Shown: positions 7,814 to 15,199 of the stretch, in pieces
Layout: each line of letters opens with the position of its first letter
How positions within the stretch are numbered: the first letter of the stretch is position 1
Assembly: GCA_036558305.1 (NCBI GenBank)
Contig: DATBFX010000141.1
Coordinates: 1 to 33,098 of the forward strand
Direction of reading: 5' to 3'
DNA: 33,098 nt
DNA from: DATBFX01 sp036558305
GTDB lineage: Bacteria > Chloroflexota > Chloroflexia > Thermomicrobiales > UBA6265
The notes under the pieces: generated by a model
Seen by the model: only the letters and a program-made list of their open reading frames with translations
Told to the model about the DNA's origin: nothing
Databases searched by the model: none
Translations under genes and position numbers: made by a program

Positions 7814-8050
7814 ATGGACGATCAGTTCTTCGATTAACTGACTCGGACGTTAGTAATATCGCGCCGAGGTTTGCTTCGTGGCTTGGCGGGGCGCTCGTGT
7901 TGGGTCTCCTCGCCACGGTCGGTTTCGGCGAGGCGGCGGCGCAGGGGTGCCGCGGCGCCGGGCGGACGTGCCGCGCGAACAGCATGGGGAGGCGCGTCTG
8001 CACCTACGCGGCCGGGACGAGCAATTGCCGCGCGTTTGCCTCGATCCGAA
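7814..8050 (+). pseudogene. Remnant of a Tat-exported Cys-rich protein
   Basis: From ATG 7814 the frame reads MDDQFFD, then a TAA stop, then LTRTLVISRRGLLRGLAG, which is the N-terminal region and RR motif of the small Tat-exported proteins common in Thermomicrobia-like genomes (from memory). The hydrophobic core then continues one frame over (about 7885 on) as GALVLGLLATVGFGEAAAQ, followed by GCRGAGRTCRANS and CTYAAGTSNCR. The gene thus has one in-frame stop and one frameshift, and the Cys-rich part runs into unrelated sequence near 8040. Confidence 0.65.
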
Positions 8051-8250
8051 CACCGCCTACCTGGCCGATCCGGTCACTGCTCCACCCCGCCCGCCTCACG
8101 GAAGTCGTTGCGGGGTCTGGCCTCGGGGAATCGGGATGGCCGTCGCGCGTGGCCGGCTCCGGCCGACCCTGCGGCCACGGCGCGGCGCGGTATCATCGGC
8201 GCCGGCAGCCCCGCGCGGCGTGACAACCGATCGTTCGAAGGGAGCGCGCG

Positions 8251-8988
8251 ATGGCCACCTTCGTCCTGGTGCACGGCTCCTGGGGCGGCGGCTGGATCTG
8301 GAGAAAGGTCGTCCCGCTGTTGCGGGCGCGCGGCCACGACGTCTACGCCACCACCGCCACCGGCCTGGGTGATCGCGCCCACCTCGCCGACCCGGCCATC
8401 GACCTCGACCTCTTCGTCACCGACGTCGTCAACGTCCTCGTCTACGAAGACCTGACCGACGTGACGCTGGTCGGCTGGAGCTTCGGCGGGATGACCATCA
8501 CCGGGGTGGCCGAGCGGGTGCCGGAGCGCCTGGCGCAGCTGGTGTATTTCGACGCCGCCGTGCCCGCCGACGGCGAGACCGGCTACGACGCCGAGGGGTA
8601 CGGGCCGGAGGGCATCGCCGCCGACCGCGCGGACGCGGAGGCCGCCGGCATGCCCGGGTTCCAGGTCGTCGGTCGCTACGCGGAATGGATCCGGGCCCTG
8701 ATCCCGGACCCCGTCGACCAGGCGTGGCTCTTCGCGCGGCTCGAGCCCCAGCCGCTCGCGACCTGCACCCAGCCGCTCCGGCTCGGGAACCCGGCGGCCG
8801 CGGCGATTCCCCGCGCCTTCGTCTTCTGCACGGACGGCAAGGGGGACGCGGCGGAGGATCCGACCGTGCGCGACGCCGCCACGGCGCGGTCGGATCCGGG
8901 CTGGCGCTACCGGGAGATCGCGGCTAACCACTTGGCGCCGGTCAACGCCCCCCGGGCGCTGGCCGAGGCGCTCCTGTCCCTGGTCTAG
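8251..8988 (+). CDS. Alpha/beta hydrolase (esterase/hydroxynitrile-lyase-like group)
   Basis: The 245-aa protein starts at an ATG preceded by GAAGGGAGCGCG. It has the oxyanion motif HGSWGGGW (8-15), the nucleophile elbow GWSFGG with Ser77, and the C-terminal catalytic His227 in AANHLAPVNAP, which is the layout of the plant salicylate-esterase/hydroxynitrile-lyase-like branch of the alpha/beta hydrolases. Length fits a compact single-domain member without signal peptide, so it is cytoplasmic. An acidic triad member could be one of several Asp residues in the C-terminal third (for example FCTDGKGD). It is a single gene with no operon partner. Confidence 0.88.
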   Translation: MATFVLVHGSWGGGWIWRKVVPLLRARGHDVYATTATGLGDRAHLADPAIDLDLFVTDVVNVLVYEDLTDVTLVGWSFGGMTITGVAERVPERLAQLVYFDAAVPADGETGYDAEGYGPEGIAADRADAEAAGMPGFQVVGRYAEWIRALIPDPVDQAWLFARLEPQPLATCTQPLRLGNPAAAAIPRAFVFCTDGKGDAAEDPTVRDAATARSDPGWRYREIAANHLAPVNAPRALAEALLSLV

Positions 8989-9387
8989 GTCGCGCCGGCG
9001 CCGTCCCGCCACCGGCGCACTCGGCCCGGCCACGGGAACCGCCCACCCGCGTCTCCCACGTCGCGAGGAAGCCCGTCTCGCTATGCCAATGAGGCCACGA
9101 CGCCCGGATCGCTCGCGATGGTGAGCCCGCTCGTTTGGCCGCCGGTGCTGCTCCTATGCGTACCCACTCCTCTGGCGAGGTGTGTCTGCGGTCTTGTCGA
9201 AGCCGCCTGCCAGGCGGGCAGGCGGCATGCACGATGCCCACCGGCCGGCGCTGTTGCCCTGGCGCCGGCGGCTTTGCCATCCGTTCCCCTCGCCAATCCT
9301 GCCGGCACCCAAAGCGCGTTATGATGGAAAGCACCCCCATCGGACGACGCGTGGGTGCGGGCAACTGGTCGGACAAAGGAGGATGCC
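8989..9387. other. Intergenic region with one GC-rich hairpin
   Basis: I see no convincing coding frame in these 399 bases. The only structure is a perfect 10-bp stem at 9202-9211 and 9217-9226 (GCCGCCTGCC with its complement) around a 5-base loop. No T-run follows, so it is not a classical terminator; it may be a REP-like unit. A ribosome site AAAGGAGG at 9375-9382 serves the next gene. Confidence 0.5.
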
Positions 9388-10230
9388 ATGGCAACGACGC
9401 CGGAAGCCACGGATCGGGCGCAATGGGACGCGGCGAACCCCGCCAACAAGGACAGACTGCTCCGGGTGGTCCGGGAGGAGGCCGAGCGCCTCTTCGCCTA
9501 CGCCGACGTGTCGGCGAACTGGGAAGCGCCGACCGCCTCCGGTCACTGGCAGGTGCGGGACATCATCGGCCACATGGTCGACGTGACCGAGGGCTACCTC
9601 AACGCCTTCGACCTCGCCCGCACCGGCGGCACCGCCCCCACCCCGCACGGTCTGCGCGTGATGGCGCGACTCCTCGACGAGCACGCGCAGGCCTTCCGCT
9701 CCCTCTCGCAGACCGAGATGATGCGGCGCATCCGCGACGACTTCGCCCGGATGATGGCGGTCTTCGCGGGGCTGACCGCCGAGGAGTGGACCGGGTTCAT
9801 GGTCTCGCACCCCTACATGGGACCGGTTCCCGCCTTCATCTACCCCGTCTTCCACCTCGTCGACTACGGCGTCCACGGCTGGGACGTCCGCGAAGGTCTC
9901 GGCATCCAGAGCGGTCTCACCGGCGACACCGCCGACTTCCTGGTCCCGATCATGTTCATCCTCTGGCAGTCCACGACCGACCTCGAAAGCGTCGGCGAAC
10001 CGGTCTCCGTCGGTATCCGCGTCTCCGGTCGCAACGGCGGCACCTGGCGGATCGGCGTCTCCGCGAGCGGCTACACCTACGAGGCCGGCCCGATCGACGA
10101 TCTGCCCGCCGCCTTCGACTTCGACCCCAGCAGCCTGATCCTGACCGCCTACGGCCGGATCAACGGCGGCACCAGCTACGGCGACCAGGCGATCGCCGAA
10201 CGCTACCGCGGTCTCTTCTACGCGATCTGA
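9388..10230 (+). CDS. Maleylpyruvate isomerase/DinB-like family protein
   Basis: The start ATG 9388 follows AAAGGAGGATGCC; the frame is open further upstream but without a ribosome site. The 280-aa product has a DinB-fold N-terminal half (helices with WDAANPANKDRLLRVV, SGHWQVRDIIGHMVDVTEGYLNAF, SLSQTEMMRRIRDDFARMM) and a HLVDYGVHGWDVREGL motif. The second half (about 190-275) is alpha/beta and SCP2-like. The His residues in GHM and HLVDYGVHGWD are those that bind metal in mycothiol-dependent maleylpyruvate isomerases. Mycothiol itself is an actinobacterial thiol, so the cofactor in this host is open. Cytoplasmic, single gene, reaction unknown. Confidence 0.75.
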   Translation: MATTPEATDRAQWDAANPANKDRLLRVVREEAERLFAYADVSANWEAPTASGHWQVRDIIGHMVDVTEGYLNAFDLARTGGTAPTPHGLRVMARLLDEHAQAFRSLSQTEMMRRIRDDFARMMAVFAGLTAEEWTGFMVSHPYMGPVPAFIYPVFHLVDYGVHGWDVREGLGIQSGLTGDTADFLVPIMFILWQSTTDLESVGEPVSVGIRVSGRNGGTWRIGVSASGYTYEAGPIDDLPAAFDFDPSSLILTAYGRINGGTSYGDQAIAERYRGLFYAI

Positions 10231-10241
10231 CGGGCGGAGAT

Positions 10242-11462
10242 CTAAGCCGTCGCCAGCGGTGCGGTCTGCCCGGCAGCGACTTGCCCTGCCTGCCAGGCGC
10301 GGACCGAGCGCCGCACCACCAGGGTCGCACCGACGACCGCGAGACTCCCGGCCAGCGCCAGCCAGAGCGGCAGCGCCGGGTTCAGACCGTAGAGGGCACC
10401 CGCGGCAAACCCGGCCAGCATCAACCCGGCGCTGAAGGCCACCTCCAACAGGGCGAACGCGCGCGTCCGCATGTCCGCCGGCGTCACCTCGCCGACCGCC
10501 CCGAAAAAGGTCTGCTGCGCCACGCTGGCGAATCCCCAGCAGAGGTAGGCGGCACCGACCACGCCGAGTGTCCGCCCGCCAAGCAGCAACGCGAAGACGG
10601 CCGGCAGGAAGGCGAACGTCAGCAGCGTTCCGTTCAGCGATCGCCCCAACCGCGGCACGCGCGAGACGATCAGACCGGAGGCGATGCCGCCGGCGGCGAC
10701 CAACGTCCCGAAGGCGCCGATCGCCCCGACCGAGAATCCCCGCTCGTTGTGGAGGTAGTTGGCCGCGAGCGTCAGTCCGAGGTTGGCGGAGAAGAGTCCA
10801 CCGACCGCGAGCGCGCTCAGCAACGCGGTCGGCCGGTGCCGCAACACCGCCAGGTAGCCGCCGCTCGTCGTGCGGCTTGCTCGACCCGCCGGCCGCACCC
10901 GGAAAAAGAAGCCGCCGGAGACGATCAACCCGATCGTCAGCACGACGAACACCGACCGCAACCCGTACTCCTCCGCCAGCGCCCCGCCGACCAGCGGTGC
11001 CACCAGCAGCGGTACGCTCGCGGCGATCGTGTAGACCATCAGAAAGCGGTGGGCGCGCGAGGCCTCGTCGCCCGATTCGTCGATCACCCGCGACACCGAC
11101 GGCCAGGCGAGATTGGCCGTGGCCTGAAAGACGAAGGCCGGGAAGAGCTGCCACCACCGCCAGGCGAAGAGATAGACGAGCGCGTTGGCGACCGCCAACC
11201 AGCGACAGTTGATCAGCAACCGCGGCGAGAGCCGATCGCTCAACGGCCCCGACGCGATCAGGAACGCCAACCGGATCGCTTCCCCAACCCCGAGCAGCAC
11301 CCCGACCAGCGCCGGTTTCGCCCCGAGCGACTCGATGTAGAGCGCCTTGAACCGATCCGACGTCCCGAACGCCGCCTGGAGAAAAAACACCGCCCAAAAC
11401 AGGAGCGCGGCATTCCCCGCCAACCCAACCCGCAACCACCGCCCGACCGCCACGCCCGTCAT
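10242..11462 (-). CDS. Major facilitator superfamily transporter
   Basis: The 406-aa protein has about 12 hydrophobic segments with the usual 6+6 layout, for example NAALLFWAVFFLQAAFG, FLMVYTIAASVPLLVAPLVGG, GLIVSGGFFF, LSALAVGGLFSANLGL and LPLWLALAGSLAVVGATLVV. The MFS loop motif appears as SGPLSDRLSPR between TM2 and TM3. This is an inner-membrane secondary transporter, most like multidrug/metabolite exporters; substrate unknown. The gene converges with the DinB-like gene (12 bp between stop codons). Two palindromes lie just upstream at 11474-11507. Confidence 0.9.
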   Translation of the reverse strand: MTGVAVGRWLRVGLAGNAALLFWAVFFLQAAFGTSDRFKALYIESLGAKPALVGVLLGVGEAIRLAFLIASGPLSDRLSPRLLINCRWLAVANALVYLFAWRWWQLFPAFVFQATANLAWPSVSRVIDESGDEASRAHRFLMVYTIAASVPLLVAPLVGGALAEEYGLRSVFVVLTIGLIVSGGFFFRVRPAGRASRTTSGGYLAVLRHRPTALLSALAVGGLFSANLGLTLAANYLHNERGFSVGAIGAFGTLVAAGGIASGLIVSRVPRLGRSLNGTLLTFAFLPAVFALLLGGRTLGVVGAAYLCWGFASVAQQTFFGAVGEVTPADMRTRAFALLEVAFSAGLMLAGFAAGALYGLNPALPLWLALAGSLAVVGATLVVRRSVRAWQAGQVAAGQTAPLATA

Positions 11463-11473
11463 CCCATGCCTGT

Positions 11474-11507
11474 CGAAGCTTCGGCCCCCGGAAGGAGGTT
11501 CCTTCCG
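11474..11507. promoter_or_regulatory. Two palindromes upstream of the MFS gene, candidate operator
   Basis: CGAAGCTTCG (11474-11483) is a perfect 10-bp palindrome. CGGAAGGA at 11489-11496 pairs with TCCTTCCG at 11500-11507 over a 3-base spacer. Both lie within 50 bp of the start of the minus-strand MFS gene, where a repressor of an exporter would be expected. No regulator gene is adjacent. The loop of the second element is too short for a good RNA hairpin, which favours a DNA-binding site. Weak evidence. Confidence 0.3.
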
Positions 11508-11725
11508 ACCCGAGCCAACCCTCCTCTCGCCGCGAGGTCCGCGAGATCATAGCAAGCAATCGCCGAGCACCTCGTCATGACTTGCTTGACGCCGGGCAGC
11601 AGGATTCTTGGTCGGCGACCGCCGCAGCCGTTGACAGGCTTCGACGCAGGCGCTACAGGTCCCCACCTACCCGATATCCGTGCTTGCGGGCGTTCCTGCC
11701 GAACTTCTGAGTGGAGGCAGCCGTG

Positions 11726-12352
11726 GTGAACTACTATCTGTCATCCTATAAGCTGGGCAACGAGGTTGCCGCGTTGAAGCGACTGGGCAAGAAAACCTCG
11801 GGCAGCCTTGGCTATATCGCGAACGCACTCGATTTTACGAGCGCCGATCCCGCGCGGAAGCAGCGCCACATCGACCAGGAAATGGGCGAGCTGCGGGAAC
11901 TCGGCTTCGACGTGACGTTGCTCGACTTGCGCGACTATTTTGGCGATGAGGACGACCTGGGCGTGCGACTGCACCGTTTGGGTGGTGTCTACGTCTGTGG
12001 GGGCAACAGCTTCGTGCTGCGGCAGGCGATGCGGCTCAGCGGCTTCGACGGCGCGCTGCGGGCACGCGGTGACCGCGCCGACTTTCTCTATGCGGGCTAC
12101 AGCGCGGGCGTTTGTGTCCTGAGTCCCACGCTGCACGCGTACGCCATCGTGGATGACCCCACGGATATGCCGTATCCGCAACTCCGGGCGCAGCTGTGGG
12201 AGGGCCTCGGCCTGCTCAGTTTCGTGTTTCTTCCCCACGATCGCTCTGACCATCCCGAATCGGCCCACATTGAGCAAGAGGTCGCGTACTGCATCGACAA
12301 CAAGGTCCTCTGCAAGGCCTACCGAGACGGTGAGGTGCTCATCATCGAGTGA
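11726..12352 (+). CDS. Peptidase E-like (family S51) class I glutamine amidotransferase-fold peptidase
   Basis: The preferred start is GTG 11726 (or 11723), placed 5-8 bases after GGAGG at 11713-11717; the open frame extends to GTG 11711 but would swallow the ribosome site. The 208-aa protein begins MNYYLSSYKLGN and contains GGVYVCGGNSFVLRQAM, the nucleophile turn AGYSAGVCVL with Ser126, and LPHDRSDHPES with His171 or His176. These match alpha-aspartyl dipeptidase-type S51 enzymes, which cleave Asp-X dipeptides or, in cyanophycinase relatives, polymer backbones. No signal peptide, so cytoplasmic. Stands alone, and its codon use is slightly lower in GC than its neighbours. Confidence 0.85.
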   Translation: MNYYLSSYKLGNEVAALKRLGKKTSGSLGYIANALDFTSADPARKQRHIDQEMGELRELGFDVTLLDLRDYFGDEDDLGVRLHRLGGVYVCGGNSFVLRQAMRLSGFDGALRARGDRADFLYAGYSAGVCVLSPTLHAYAIVDDPTDMPYPQLRAQLWEGLGLLSFVFLPHDRSDHPESAHIEQEVAYCIDNKVLCKAYRDGEVLIIE

Positions 12353-12426
12353 GGATGGAACGACGGCACCCGGCGCGGGCGATCGGGGGCACGCGTCCGC
12401 GCCGGAAACGATCGGCCGCTCTCGCG

Positions 12427-12479
12427 CGGGCACACCGCCTCAACAAGTGGTTGACGCCGGTGGGTAATCGGGGTGGCCG
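12427..12479. repeat. Inverted repeat arm, 53 bp, left
   Basis: This 53-base segment (starting CGGGCACACCGCCTCAACAA) is the exact reverse complement of 14252-14304. The two arms enclose the GMC oxidoreductase gene. It lies between the peptidase E stop (12352) and the GMC stop (12573). No flanking target duplication or transposase was recognised. Confidence 0.9.
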
Positions 12480-12572
12480 GGCGGACGTGCTCCAGGGAAC
12501 GCTCCACCCGGCCTGTGCGCTCGTGGGCTTCCGGTTCCTCGGCCCGGCAGCCGGGGTAACAGCGCGACGGCG

Positions 12573-14138
12573 TCAGGCCAGCGGGTGGTGAGGGGCGTCG
12601 TCGCATCGGATGGCGTCGGCCAGCTTCTCGGCGACGGCGACGACGGTGCAATGGAGGTTGGCCCGCGGGCCGGTCGGGAAGATCGCGGCGTCAGCGACCC
12701 GCAGCCCGGCGATCCCGTGGACGCGGCCCTCGTGGTCCACCACCGCTCCCGGGTCGGCGGCCGGCCCCATCCGGCAGGTGCTCGACGGGTGGTAGGTCGT
12801 CCGGGCGTGTTCGCGCACCCACGCCCGGAGTCCGTCGCGCTCGCGCCAGTCGGGCACCTGCCCGGGCACCGGGTCGACCAGTGCCACCAGCGGCTCGGCG
12901 GCGACCAGCCGCGCGACCAGTTCGATGCCGTCGCAGGCGGCCTCCAGGTCGGCCGGGTCGGCGAGGTGGCCGTGGTCGATGTCGAGCATCGCCGCCGGGT
13001 CGGGCGAGGTCAGCCGCACCCGGCCCCGCGACGTGGCGAACTGCAGGCTGAGGAGCAGCAACAGCGCCCAGCGGCCCCGCTCCGCGTCGGGAAAGCAGGC
13101 GTGGTAGACGTGGAGGTCGATCTCTGCGGCCGCCCGGCGGCTGCGCGCCTTGATCAGCGTTGGGAATAGCGCCAGCGCGGCGGGGGCGCGGTCGGTTTTG
13201 ATCGCGTACGCGTACGCCCCGGCGGTCATTCCGTTGACGAAGCCGAGAAGCGGGTGGTCCAGCAGGTGAGCGCCGACGCCCGGCCGGTCGAGGGCGACGG
13301 GGATACCGAGCCCCCGCAGGTCCGCCGCCGGCCCGATCCCGGAGCGGAGCAGGACGGCCGGCGAGCCGTAGGCGCCGGCGCACAGCACGACTTCCCGCCC
13401 CCGCACCTCACGCCCGTCGGCGGTGCGCACCCCGACGGCGTGGCCGTCCTCGACGCAGACGCGATCGACGAGCGTGTCCGGGATGAGGGTCAGGTTGGGC
13501 CGGGAGCGAGCCGGGGCCAGGTAGGTGAAGGCGCCGTTCATCCGCACCCCGCCGGCGACGTTCTTGGGCATCGGGCCGACGCCGGGGCGTTGCGCGGGGG
13601 CGCCGTTGAAGTCGGCGACGCGGGGGAAGCCCAGCACCTCGGCAGCGGCGACGAGCGCGCGGTCGACCGGGCTCAGGTCGGCCTCGGCCAGGCGGAATAC
13701 CGGCACCGGGCCGTCGCTGCCGTGCAGGGGGCCGCCGAGGGGGTCGGCCTCGGCCCGCCGGAAGGAGGGCAGGAGATCGGCCCATCCCCAGCCGGGGTTG
13801 CCGAGGGCCCCCCACTCATCGTAGTCGGCGGCCGAGCCCCGCAGCCAGGCGCAGGCGTTGATCGCCGAGCTGCCGCCGACGACCCGGGCGCGGGGCAAGG
13901 GGAGGGGGCGGTCGGCGGGCCGCCCGGCGTGGAGGTAGCCCCAGGGGTGGGAGTCGGGCCAGATCCACGTCGCGTTCCGCAGCTCCGCCGGCCAGGCGTC
14001 CGGGTCGGGGCCGTAGTCGGGCCCCGCCTCCAGGAGGGCGACCGTCCGCCCCGGGTCCTCGGTCAGCCGGCTGGCCAGGACGCAGCCCGCCGGCCCTGCG
14101 CCGACGAGCACGACGTCGAACCGCGCGTTGCCCGTCAC
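12573..14138 (-). CDS. GMC-family FAD oxidoreductase (choline dehydrogenase-like)
   Basis: The start GTG at 14138 follows AAGGAGGA on the minus strand; the frame is open to 14258 but the extra 40 codons lack family features. The 521-aa protein has the FAD-binding dinucleotide motif VLVGAGPAGCVLASRL near residue 10, LLEAGPDYGPDP, the GMC signature region RARVVGGSSAINACAWLRG, the second signature with LCAGAYGSPAVLLRSGIGP, and the C-terminal substrate domain with TTYHPSSTCRMGP (catalytic His) and GLRVADAAIFPTGP. The usual final Asn/His pair is seen as ANLHCTVVAVAEK. Such enzymes oxidise primary alcohols, choline or sugars with transfer of electrons to oxygen or quinones. The gene is a single unit, richer in GC than its neighbours and enclosed by 53-bp inverted repeats, which suggests transfer as a cassette. 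Confidence 0.92.
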   Translation of the reverse strand: MTGNARFDVVLVGAGPAGCVLASRLTEDPGRTVALLEAGPDYGPDPDAWPAELRNATWIWPDSHPWGYLHAGRPADRPLPLPRARVVGGSSAINACAWLRGSAADYDEWGALGNPGWGWADLLPSFRRAEADPLGGPLHGSDGPVPVFRLAEADLSPVDRALVAAAEVLGFPRVADFNGAPAQRPGVGPMPKNVAGGVRMNGAFTYLAPARSRPNLTLIPDTLVDRVCVEDGHAVGVRTADGREVRGREVVLCAGAYGSPAVLLRSGIGPAADLRGLGIPVALDRPGVGAHLLDHPLLGFVNGMTAGAYAYAIKTDRAPAALALFPTLIKARSRRAAAEIDLHVYHACFPDAERGRWALLLLLSLQFATSRGRVRLTSPDPAAMLDIDHGHLADPADLEAACDGIELVARLVAAEPLVALVDPVPGQVPDWRERDGLRAWVREHARTTYHPSSTCRMGPAADPGAVVDHEGRVHGIAGLRVADAAIFPTGPRANLHCTVVAVAEKLADAIRCDDAPHHPLA

Positions 14139-14251
14139 GGCATCCTCCTTCGCCGGGTTCAACACCTGTTCGGGAATCCAAAAGCGGATTCTAGCCCGGT
14201 TTTCCTCACGCGTCTGCGGAGGCCTTTGCACCACGATCCTTACGACAGGAT

Positions 14252-14304
14252 CGGCCACCCCGATTACCCACCGGCGTCAACCACTTGTTGAGGCGGTGTG
14301 CCCG
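14252..14304. repeat. Inverted repeat arm, 53 bp, right
   Basis: Exact reverse complement of 12427-12479. It lies 114 bp upstream of the GMC start, so the GMC promoter must lie inside the enclosed segment or in the arm itself. Beyond it, to about 14400, the plus strand could read GLRFTEDADPATGEITGQR, possibly a gene fragment, but I cannot name it. Confidence 0.9.
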
Positions 14305-14552
14305 AGCGGGGGCTGCGCTTCACCGAAGACGCGGACCCCGCAACCGGCGAGATCACCGGCCAGCGCTGCTGCTGGTCATGGCGAGGTGTGATCGCCGAGC
14401 ACCCATGCCACCCCGCTCGCCCACTGATGAGACGTCTCTCCACGTTCTTAATGGGAAAGACTTAAGAGAAACCCGTATTCACCGTAGGGGCTGGGGATAT
14501 GGGGACAACCCGGAAATCACGCACCGCCACGCGGAAATCTGACCGGGGGGCC

Positions 14553-14821
14553 TGTGGACGTCCCGTCCACAAACCAGACCACCGACTCGGGAGGCGATCG
14601 CCATTCCCTGTGCCAATCCACGCACAGGTCACCGAACGCAGCCGCCAACCCACAGCCCGGACGGGTGAACGTACACATTGTCCGCAGGCTTGTCCACAAT
14701 CCACAGCGGTTATCCACCGTCCAGGACCACTTATCCACAACGGCCGGTACCGGGTGTGCCCGTCAGGCAACGCTCTGTCACTGCTGTCGTTACTGTGACG
14801 CGACGGTCAGCGCTGTTCACA
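14553..14821. other. Candidate replication origin: cluster of DnaA-box-like sites
   Basis: The non-coding stretch contains repeated TCCACA cores. The strongest are TTATCCACA (14731-14739, perfect), TTATCCACC (14710-14718), TTGTCCACA (14690-14698) and CAATCCACA (14697-14705), all in the same orientation within 50 bp. Weaker sites (6/9) are at 14563-14571, 14646-14654, 14813-14821, and inverted at 14553-14561. A somewhat A/T-richer stretch (about 14440-14480, with CTTAAGAGAAACC) lies on the left. No dnaA, dnaN, rep or par gene is in the window. This may be a chromosomal oriC away from dnaA, the origin of a secondary replicon, or a DnaA titration site. The rest of the gene-free interval 14305-14989 shows no supported coding. 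Confidence 0.55.
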
Positions 14822-14989
14822 GCATCCCCGCAGAGCGTCGCAAGAGTTCTCTTGAGTCGGAATTGAGCGATTCGGATGCGAGCGTCGCGATGCTGCGCGC
14901 TCGTGCTCTACACGCATCTGGTGGACAAGCGGACGCACGTCTGCGAATCTTTGCAGACAACCTGGGCATCGATAGTCGGGAGCAACTCG

Positions 14990-15199
14990 ATGGTCGGCAG
15001 ATACCACATCAATCGGCACGGCGAAAGCGACGACTCTGCTGGGGAGAGCATTGCGCCCAACGCCCAGCCCCTCGACGTCGAAAAAGACATCGTCGTAAGG
15101 TTGTTTCCCGAGGAATTCCATTGGGTCGAAGTCGATGCCGAGTACCTCGGTCCGGCGCGACCACGCATCCCGCGCGAACTCGCTCGCGTTGACGACTGA
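14990..15199 (+). CDS. Small hypothetical protein upstream of the QSCDLE protein
   Basis: From ATG 14990, with GGGAG about 8 bases upstream, the frame encodes 69 residues (MVGRYHINRHGESDDSAGES, then PLDVEKDIVVRLFPEEFHWV and PARPRIPRELARVDD). The frame continues upstream to 14876, but that part is Cys-rich and looks random. The protein is acidic in the middle with no membrane segment. Its stop TGA (15197-15199) overlaps the likely beginning of the next coding unit in a CTGA arrangement, which argues for a translationally coupled pair. The base composition is lower in GC than the surroundings. Family not recognised. Confidence 0.5.
   Translation: MVGRYHINRHGESDDSAGESIAPNAQPLDVEKDIVVRLFPEEFHWVEVDAEYLGPARPRIPRELARVDD

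Noticed and set aside
9319..11559. Long minus-strand frame of 746 codons, and a plus-strand one of 805 codons at 9135-11552
   Set aside because: Both overlap the DinB-like protein and the MFS transporter, which have obvious family motifs and ribosome sites; the long frames have no domain.
12573..14304. Insertion sequence with terminal inverted repeats
   Set aside because: The enclosed gene is a GMC oxidoreductase, not a transposase, and no target-site duplication was seen outside the arms.
14297..14309. TGTGCCCGAGCGG looks like the first part of a class II tRNA (Ser/Leu)
   Set aside because: No D-arm closing stem, anticodon arm, variable arm or GTTCGAATC follows in the next 100 bases, and half of it belongs to the 53-bp inverted repeat.
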